Part shown: one piece after another, positions 29,601 through 34,733 of the stretch
How positions within the stretch are numbered: the first letter of the stretch is position 1
How the letters are laid out: each line of letters opens with the position of its first letter
NCBI RefSeq assembly: GCF_000615975.1
Contig: NZ_BAMP01000043.1
Coordinates: 1 to 34,733 of the forward strand
DNA length: 34,733 bases
Reading direction: 5' to 3'
Source: Nitratireductor aquibiodomus NL21 = JCM 21793
GTDB lineage: Bacteria > Pseudomonadota > Alphaproteobacteria > Rhizobiales > Rhizobiaceae
The notes under the pieces: model-generated
Seen by the model: the letters and a program-made list of their open reading frames with translations, nothing else
The model's database searches: none
Told to the model about the DNA's origin: nothing
Program-made: the position numbers and the translations under genes

Positions 29601-32600
29601 GGGCGACGACACAGGACCTGGTCCTGACCGATGTGCTGGGCCCGGGGCTCGATTTTGGCAGTGTGACGACACCGGGCGCGTTTACTGCCGATACCGGTGG
29701 AGCGCCAAGCCTGTCGTTCACGCTTCCGACAGGTACGGCTGCCGGCACCTACAGTGTCTCCTATACGGCGACCGTAACCGAAGCTGCATCGGGACAGGTG
29801 TTGAACACTGCGACGGCGGATGTGGGAGACTGCAATCCCTGCGCCACTGCGAACCCGCTGGTGGAACTCAGCACGTCCAAGGCATCGGATGTGGGCGATG
29901 GGGTGGGCGTTCAGGCGGGCGATACGATTACCTACACGATGACGACCATTGTTACTGGCGGGACGACGACACAGGACCTTGTTCTGACCGATGTGCTGGG
30001 CGCGGGGCTCGACTTCGGCAGTGTGACGGCGCCGGGTTCCTTCGTGCCTGATACGGGTGGCGCGCCGACCCTGTCCTTCACGCTTCCAGCAGGAACATCG
30101 GCAGGAACACACAGCGTGTCGTACACCGCAACTGTCTCGGACAGTGCATCCGGCTCGGTGTCGAATGCCGTCACCGCAGATGTTGGGGATTGCAACCCCT
30201 GTGCGACAAGCAACCCGCTTGTGGAACTCAGCACCTCGAAGGTATCGGATGTGGGCGATGGGGTGGGCGTTCAGGCGGGCGATACGATTACCTACACGCT
30301 GACGACCATTGTTACTGGCGGGACGACGACACAGGACCTGGTGCTGACCGATGTGCTGGGGGCGGGCCTCGACTTCGGCAGTGTGACTGCGCCCGGTGCG
30401 TTTGTTGCCGATACGGGAGGGGCACCAACTCTGTCGTTCACGCTTCCAGCAGGAACATCGGCAGGAACACACAGCGTGTCGTACACCGCAACTGTCTCGG
30501 ACAGTGCATCCGGCTCGGTGTCGAATGCCGTCACCGCAGATGTTGGGGATTGCAACCCCTGTGCGACAAGCAACCCGCTTGTGGAACTCAGCACCTCGAA
30601 AGCGTCCGATGTGGGCGATGGTGTTGGCGTTCAGGCGGGGGACACGATTACCTACACGCTGACGAGCGTGGTGACAGGCGGCACCACAACACAGGACCTC
30701 GTTCTGACCGACACGCTGGGCGCGGGGCTCGACTTCGGCAGTGTGACGGCGCCCGGTGCGTTTGTTGCCGATACGGGTGGTGCGCCAACTCTGTCGTTCA
30801 CGCTTCCTGCGGGGACTGCGGCAGGAACACACAGCGTGTCCTATACAGCGACGGTCTCGGACAGTGCATCCGGCTCCGTGTCGAATGCCGTCACAGCAGA
30901 TGTGGGGGACTGCAACCCCTGTGCGACGAGCAATCCGCTGGTGGAACTCAGCACGTCCAAGGCATCGGATGTGAGCGATGGCGTGGGCGTTCAGGCGGGG
31001 GACACAATTACCTACACGCTGACGAGTGTGGTTACCGGCGGCACCACAACGCAGGATCTGGTTCTGACCGATGTGCTGGGCGCGGGCCTTGACTTCGGCA
31101 CTGTGACAGCCCCGGGTTCCTTCGTGCCTGATACGGGTGGCGCGCCGACCCTGTCCTTCACGCTTCCCGCGGGGACTGCGGCGGGTACCTACAGCGTGTC
31201 CTACACGGCGACGGTCTCGGACAGTGCTTCCGGCTCGGTGTCAAATGCCGTTACGGCAGATGTGGGGGACTGCAATCCCTGCGTCACTGCGAACCCGCTG
31301 GTGGAGCTCGGCACGTCCAAGGCATCGGATGTGGGCGATGGGGTGGGCGTTCAGGTGGGCGACACGATCACCTACACGCTGACGAGCATTGTTACTGGCG
31401 GGACGACAACGCAGGACCTGGTGCTGACCGATGTGCTGGGCGCGGGGCTCGACTTCGGCAGTGTGACGGCACCCGGTGCGTTTGTTGCCAATACGGGAGG
31501 GGCGCCAACTCTGTCGTTCACGCTTCCAGCAGGAACATCGGCAGGAACACACAGCGTGTCGTACACCGCAACTGTCTCGGACAGTGCATCGGGCTCGGTG
31601 TCCAACGCTGCCTCCGCAGATGTGGGGAACTGCAATCCCTGTACAACGAGCAACCCGCTGGTGGAGCTCAGTACCTCGAAGGTATCGGATGTGGGCGATG
31701 GTGTTGGCGTTCAGGCGGGCGACACGATTACCTACACGCTGACGAGCGTGGTTACCGGCGGAACGACGACGCAGGATCTGATCCTGACAGACACGCTGGG
31801 GCCGGGACTCGACTTCGGCAGTGTAACAGATATCGGATCGTTTGCCGCCGATACCGGTGGCGCACCGGAACTCACCTTCACGCTTCCTTCCGGAACGGCT
31901 GCCGGCACCTACAGTGTGTCCTACACGGCGACGGTATCTGACAACGCGTCGGGACCGTTATCCAATGCGGTGGTCGCGGATGTAGGTGAATGCGGTTCGT
32001 GCGCAACAGCAAACCCGCTTGTCAGGCTCAACACGACAAAGAGTTCAGATGTTGGAGACGGCGCGGATGTCCAGATCGGGGACACGCTTACCTACACGCT
32101 GACAACCGTGGTTGCTGAAGGGGCGACCACGCAGGATCTCATTCTAACCGATACGCTCGGCGCCGGGCTCGACTTCGGCAGTGTCACGAATTCCGGTCCA
32201 TTCACCGCGGAGACGGGCGCGGCGCCGGAATTGTCCTTTACACTGCCCGCAGGGATGCCGGCTGGAAGCCACAGCATAACTTATACGGCAGTCGTGGCCG
32301 AAGGGGCGCCGGTGACACTGTCCAACAGTGTGGTCGCAAGCAATGGAGACTGCATCTCGTGCAGCACCGAAAACCATCTCCCGCCCGATGTGCGTATTTC
32401 CAAATCCCTCGTGTCGGAGGATGGTGCCGTTCCCGGGCTGGCAGAACTCGGGGAAACTCTGATTTTCGAGATCGTTCTGACCAATGCGGGCAGCGCTGCC
32501 GACAGTTTTTCCGTTCGTGATGTACTGGACACGCATCTCATGTTTGTCGATGCAAGCGATGGCGGAGACCATGCTGACGGGATCATCGACTGGACAGGTT

Positions 32601-34201
32601 TAACGGTTCCGCAGCGTGAGGGCAGTGTTGACGGGCAGCTCGTTCTGACAGTTGAGGCCTCGGTCGCCGAGCGGCTTTCGGAAACGGCTGATACGGTCGT
32701 CAATCTTGCCAAAAAACCCGATGCGGCAGACCCGGAATGCCCCTCTGAACAATGCGTTGTTCTTCCGCTCCAGTTTCCCGGGCTGAGCCTGACAAAGACG
32801 GGCGGATTCACCGATATCGATGGCGATGGACTGGCTTCTCCTGGTGACGTTCTCCATTATGAGTACGAAGTCGTCAACACTGGCAAACTCCCCGTAACCG
32901 ACATTCGGATCGAGGACGAAGGTCCGGAATTTAACGGGCATGCCGCAAATGGTCGATTGTCTGATATCCGGCCGCAAACCCAGTCTCTGGATGCCGATGA
33001 TACGGGGCAATTCTCGGCCACATATCTCCTCACACAGGCCGACATCGACAATGGCGCGGGACTTCTCGAGGCTGTCAGGAACTCAGCTGTCGCGTATGGC
33101 TCGGTTGTGGACGGCGGCGGCGAAGAATTTCAGCTCGCGTCAAACGAAAGCGTGTTCTCGTTTACCCTGCCTGCAGGGGGCAAAAACCTGACAATCAGCA
33201 AGATGGCCGAAAGATCGTCGATCCGCCGGGGCGAACAGGCACCGTTTACGATCGTCGTTGCCAACAACAGCGATGTGCCCGTTCGCGGACTGAAAGTCGA
33301 GGATCAGCTTCCCGCCGGGTTCCGCTTCATTGAGGGTTCTGCAGTGGTTGACGGAGCACCGGCAGCCCCGGTCGTCAACGGCCGTTCGCTGCTGTTCGAC
33401 GACATTTTCGTGGAGGCGCGAAGCTCCGTCGAAATCCGTCTGAGCATGAACGCGCCTGCCTCCATAGGTCCCGGCATCTATGTCAATACGGCGGTTCTGA
33501 CCGATCCTCTCGGCCGCCGGATCTCCGCGGAAGCCAAAGCCAGCGTTCAGATCGAAGCGGAACCCATCTTCGACTGCGGTGACGTGATCGGCAAGGTCTT
33601 CGACGACAGAAATCGCAACGGATATCCAGATGACGAGGAGCCTGGCCTGCCGGGCGTGCGGCTGGCCGTGGTGGAGGGGAAGCTGATAACAACTGACCCG
33701 GCCGGGCGCTTCCACATACCATGCGCTGCGCTACCAGATCAGCGCCTTGGGACCAACTTTGTCATTAAGCTCGATGCCCGTACGCTGCCCTCCGGATACC
33801 GGCCTACGACGGAACATGTGCGTGTGGTACGTTTGACGGCAGGAAAGATGATGAAGGTCAATTTCGGTGCATCGATCCAGCGCGTTGTGCGGCTGGATCT
33901 GCGTAGCGATGCGTTCGTTCGCGGGACAAGCGCTCTCAGTCAGAGCTGGCTGTCGGGTATCGACCAGCTGATCCAGATTCTCGACAGGGAGCCCTCCGTC
34001 CTTCGGCTGAGCTATCTTGATAATGAAGGTAGCCGAACGCTTGCGAGAACCCGCCTTGCCTGGGTGGAAAAGCGTATCAAGAAACACTGGCGAAGGTGGG
34101 GAGGACGGTATCGCCTCGAAATTGAAACGCGTGTGCTCACCGGGAAAGTGCGTCCGCCGGGATATTCAGGCTTTGAACTGGACGCAGCCGCGGAGCGGTG
34201 A
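26645..34201 (+). CDS. Giant exported DUF11-type repeat protein with OmpA-like C-terminus
   Basis: About 2,518 residues from GTG 26645 (TTG 26633 and GTG 26636 are alternatives; none has a good ribosome-binding site). The signal peptide is residues 1-23 (cleavage after AFS). A Cys-rich N-terminal region (50-232) has three C...C modules of about 35 residues. A DUF11-like domain spans 345-484 with an Asp-rich DGDGDPTNDD, and a second beta domain spans 486-594. Eleven 120-residue repeats fill 595-1914, each ending in CXXC. Further DUF11-like domains begin near 1920, 2045 (with DIDGDG) and 2180. An SdrD-B-like KVFDDRNRNGYPDDEEPGLPGV starts near 2311, then a divergent OmpA-like domain (about 2413-2500). 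It is probably a surface adhesin or matrix protein. No LPXTG or autotransporter barrel is seen. Confidence 0.9.
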   Translation: MERILLRFIFFLVVCLFSDSAFSQIGIGFRGDGNYVGTIGSNKGSVEGYKCPAGTVLRGLYHADVSMSDSVSSVRGMTAQVGLYCASISVLPNGTVQTINTSTNGTPEVLGYGYQNQGSKRNRYCAAGQIVQRLGGYDRVGPSATVPWASSMRMACRPLQLGASDWVSVDTSVTAGIQTLGVNESNATHHFRGWFCDEAAYRAASGIHRQAGGRGYDGINVYCGQLEQARHSAALSFSDFAWDQTIGGAGWLVNLTKDNVLLDNGSGLSGEDVEPYVSLSDNDPADYSPSSEVYVLPGSGYGATASQRPSGIPENAFAEIGSCAGKIVKIDQEDSTCSLTIAGRPDLSIAISTPTGVYNAPGDTMNMTVSATNLGPGTVEASDGFVISIAVPTGWTASPVPGCTVSGQTVSCAVNTPLAPAATPGGAGGGITFTIPLVANSDAVSGSHPITASLDRSVPDGDGDPTNDDFETANDQEQGTVEFVKLPRLTVRKTTFDDVGSFTFTGNNGWQSQTITTVSEGVAERGDTQILSDVGVETVISETLPPNWVLDDVICLGMGSGGTVSFDDNSFTLSSEAVAVDSEIDCTVVNQKVLLSTSKASDVGDGVGVQAGDTITYTLTTVVTGGTTTQDLVLTDVLGAGLDFGSVTAPGAFAADTGGAPTLSFTLPAGTAAGTYSVSYTATVSGGASGSVSNTVTADVGDCNPCATSNPLVELSTSKASDVGDGVGVQAGDTITYTLTSVVTGGTTTQDLVLTDVLGAGLDFGSVTAPGVFVADTGGAPALSFRLPAGTSAGTYSVSYTATVSDSASGSVSNAASADVGNCNPCATSNPLVELSTSKASDVGNGVGVQAGDTITYTLTSVVTGGTTTQDLVLTDTLGAGLDFGSVTAPGSFVPDTGGAPTLSFTLPAGTSAGTYSVSYTATVSDGASGSVSNTVTADVGDCNPCATANPLVGISTSKASDVGDGVGVQAGDTLTYTLTTVVAAGATTQDLVLTDVLGPGLDFGSVTTPGAFTADTGGAPSLSFTLPTGTAAGTYSVSYTATVTEAASGQVLNTATADVGDCNPCATANPLVELSTSKASDVGDGVGVQAGDTITYTMTTIVTGGTTTQDLVLTDVLGAGLDFGSVTAPGSFVPDTGGAPTLSFTLPAGTSAGTHSVSYTATVSDSASGSVSNAVTADVGDCNPCATSNPLVELSTSKVSDVGDGVGVQAGDTITYTLTTIVTGGTTTQDLVLTDVLGAGLDFGSVTAPGAFVADTGGAPTLSFTLPAGTSAGTHSVSYTATVSDSASGSVSNAVTADVGDCNPCATSNPLVELSTSKASDVGDGVGVQAGDTITYTLTSVVTGGTTTQDLVLTDTLGAGLDFGSVTAPGAFVADTGGAPTLSFTLPAGTAAGTHSVSYTATVSDSASGSVSNAVTADVGDCNPCATSNPLVELSTSKASDVSDGVGVQAGDTITYTLTSVVTGGTTTQDLVLTDVLGAGLDFGTVTAPGSFVPDTGGAPTLSFTLPAGTAAGTYSVSYTATVSDSASGSVSNAVTADVGDCNPCVTANPLVELGTSKASDVGDGVGVQVGDTITYTLTSIVTGGTTTQDLVLTDVLGAGLDFGSVTAPGAFVANTGGAPTLSFTLPAGTSAGTHSVSYTATVSDSASGSVSNAASADVGNCNPCTTSNPLVELSTSKVSDVGDGVGVQAGDTITYTLTSVVTGGTTTQDLILTDTLGPGLDFGSVTDIGSFAADTGGAPELTFTLPSGTAAGTYSVSYTATVSDNASGPLSNAVVADVGECGSCATANPLVRLNTTKSSDVGDGADVQIGDTLTYTLTTVVAEGATTQDLILTDTLGAGLDFGSVTNSGPFTAETGAAPELSFTLPAGMPAGSHSITYTAVVAEGAPVTLSNSVVASNGDCISCSTENHLPPDVRISKSLVSEDGAVPGLAELGETLIFEIVLTNAGSAADSFSVRDVLDTHLMFVDASDGGDHADGIIDWTGLTVPQREGSVDGQLVLTVEASVAERLSETADTVVNLAKKPDAADPECPSEQCVVLPLQFPGLSLTKTGGFTDIDGDGLASPGDVLHYEYEVVNTGKLPVTDIRIEDEGPEFNGHAANGRLSDIRPQTQSLDADDTGQFSATYLLTQADIDNGAGLLEAVRNSAVAYGSVVDGGGEEFQLASNESVFSFTLPAGGKNLTISKMAERSSIRRGEQAPFTIVVANNSDVPVRGLKVEDQLPAGFRFIEGSAVVDGAPAAPVVNGRSLLFDDIFVEARSSVEIRLSMNAPASIGPGIYVNTAVLTDPLGRRISAEAKASVQIEAEPIFDCGDVIGKVFDDRNRNGYPDDEEPGLPGVRLAVVEGKLITTDPAGRFHIPCAALPDQRLGTNFVIKLDARTLPSGYRPTTEHVRVVRLTAGKMMKVNFGASIQRVVRLDLRSDAFVRGTSALSQSWLSGIDQLIQILDREPSVLRLSYLDNEGSRTLARTRLAWVEKRIKKHWRRWGGRYRLEIETRVLTGKVRPPGYSGFELDAAAER
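28427..32386 (+). repeat. Eleven tandem 360-bp coding repeats in the giant gene
   Basis: Units start at 28427 and every 360 bp afterwards, with no insertion or deletion in 3,960 bp. Each encodes (L)STSKASDVGDGVGVQAGD, a beta-sandwich core with LDFGSVTAPG and SVSYTATV, and the closing CNPCAT. Units 4 and 11 are the most divergent; the first three and units 5-10 are near-identical. Confidence 0.95.
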
Positions 34202-34252
34202 TGTCTCTATCGGGAGCGGGTGAAGAGAAGATACCTGCCTCGAGAGCATTGT

Positions 34253-34288
34253 AAAAGCCCCGCCGGCAAAAACCGGCGGGGCCATTTT
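34253..34288. terminator. Bidirectional terminator, giant gene / Cys-rich gene
   Basis: GCCCCGCCGG and CCGGCGGGGC form a perfect 10-bp stem around CAAAAA. AAAA on the left and TTTT on the right let it serve both convergent genes. Confidence 0.85.
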
Positions 34289-34302
34289 CAGAGGTGCTCC
34301 GG

Positions 34303-34733
34303 TTACTGGAGCTGATTGCCTTTGTCGCGCGGCCGCAAGAGTTGCGGATTGATGCGCAGGGGACGATCAAGCTGCTGCCGGGGCACCCGGTTGACCGGCG
34401 GCGTCACGCGGATCTGCCGGCAATTCGGGTATTTGCCCGTGGTGCCCGGCGGGCAACGGCGCTGCACGACCGGACGACAGTTCGGGAAGGTTCCCGTTGT
34501 GCCCTGCGGGCAGCGGCGCTGCACAACCGGGCGGCAGTTGGGGAACGTGCCAGTCGTTCCACGCGGGCAGCGGGGCCGCACGATGGGTGCGCAGTTGGGA
34601 TAGCGCCCCGTCGTTCCCGGCGGGCACTGACGCTGCACCTCCGGCTTGCGGCAGGCACCGGCCACCAGACGTGTTCCGCGCGGACAGACGCAGCGTCCGT
34701 CCTGTGTGCGGATCATGCCCGGAAGCAGGCGGC
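34303..34733 (-). CDS. Cys-rich repeat protein, C-terminal part (5' end outside window)
   Basis: The frame is open to the window edge, so the ATG at 34716 need not be the start: RLLPG precedes it in frame. The visible 143 residues begin with a Cys-rich part (GRCVCPRGTRLVAGACRK), then four tandem 19-residue repeats of the form VQRRCPxGTTGxxPNCRPV, then a basic, Pro/Arg-rich tail. Rhizobial genomes often hold long extracellular proteins ending in such CPPGTTGRxPNC repeats; their function is not known. It shares a terminator with the giant gene. Confidence 0.8.
   Translation of the reverse strand, partial: RLLPGMIRTQDGRCVCPRGTRLVAGACRKPEVQRQCPPGTTGRYPNCAPIVRPRCPRGTTGTFPNCRPVVQRRCPQGTTGTFPNCRPVVQRRCPPGTTGKYPNCRQIRVTPPVNRVPRQQLDRPLRINPQLLRPRDKGNQLQ
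34411..34638 (-). repeat. Four tandem 57-bp coding repeats
   Basis: Each unit encodes 19 residues with two Cys (CPxGTTGxxPNC), at 34638-34582, 34581-34525, 34524-34468 and 34467-34411. The two middle units are nearly identical in DNA. Confidence 0.85.

Noticed and set aside
28364..30832. 822-codon antisense frame over the giant gene repeats
   Set aside because: It is open only because the 360-bp unit, divisible by three, happens to lack stops in that frame; the product is a low-complexity Arg/His-rich repeat.
28427..32386. CRISPR-like array
   Set aside because: Units are 360-bp coding repeats with no spacers, and no cas gene is visible.
26401..34733. Integrated genomic island at the tRNA
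   Set aside because: No integrase, transposase or direct repeat of the tRNA end is visible in the window; kept only as a hint in the findings.

Overview
The window looks like chromosome of an alphaproteobacterium of the Hyphomicrobiales (Rhizobiales), probably near the Phyllobacteriaceae (Mesorhizobium/Nitratireductor-like). The grounds are high GC, the rhizobial order carA / YqeY / dnaG / rpoD, a HlyU-family protein, a DUF2937 protein, a MHYT-GGDEF-EAL protein and palindromic intergenic repeats of the type scattered through rhizobial genomes. Species cannot be fixed from the sequence alone.

Layout. 1-4.1 kb: 3' end of an MFS exporter, a neutral zinc metallopeptidase, a DUF2937 protein and a TadG-like von Willebrand protein. 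4.1-13.4 kb: information-processing core, with carA (minus), a YqeY protein, a MHYT-PAS-GGDEF-EAL c-di-GMP protein (minus), dnaG and rpoD. 13.4-17.5 kb: small genes (GYD, YjbQ, HlyU, DUF599) separated by palindromic repeats, then a TetR regulator divergent from a VOC gene with two matching operators, and a SlyD-like FKBP. 17.8-20 kb: an ECF42-type sigma factor with a YCII/DGPF gene and a VOC gene. The last two are each preceded by the same TGTCGG-N17-CGTC element, so this reads as a small self-regulating regulon. 20.1-26.5 kb: pyrE, a DapA-family lyase, an OmpA-family protein with a long Glu/Pro/Ala spacer, a YcgN-like protein, a SnoaL-like protein, a small secreted basic protein, a SIMPL-domain protein and a CAT-anticodon tRNA, probably tRNA-Ile2. 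26.6-34.2 kb: one giant exported protein of about 2,518 residues with eleven 120-residue repeats, each ending in a CXXC motif. 34.3-34.7 kb: the C-terminal part of a Cys-rich protein with 19-residue repeats.

The strongest technical observation is that at least ten genes or gene parts between about 4.1 and 21.5 kb, including the essential dnaG and rpoD, are broken by apparent single-base losses, nearly all in short G or C runs. Restoring one base at each site gives a full-length protein of normal family length. This points to sequencing or assembly error, not decay. CDS spans below are given for the repaired genes.

The strongest biological candidates are the ECF42 regulon with its two matched promoters and the giant CXXC-repeat surface protein, whose repeats are in perfect 360-bp register and show patchwork identity.
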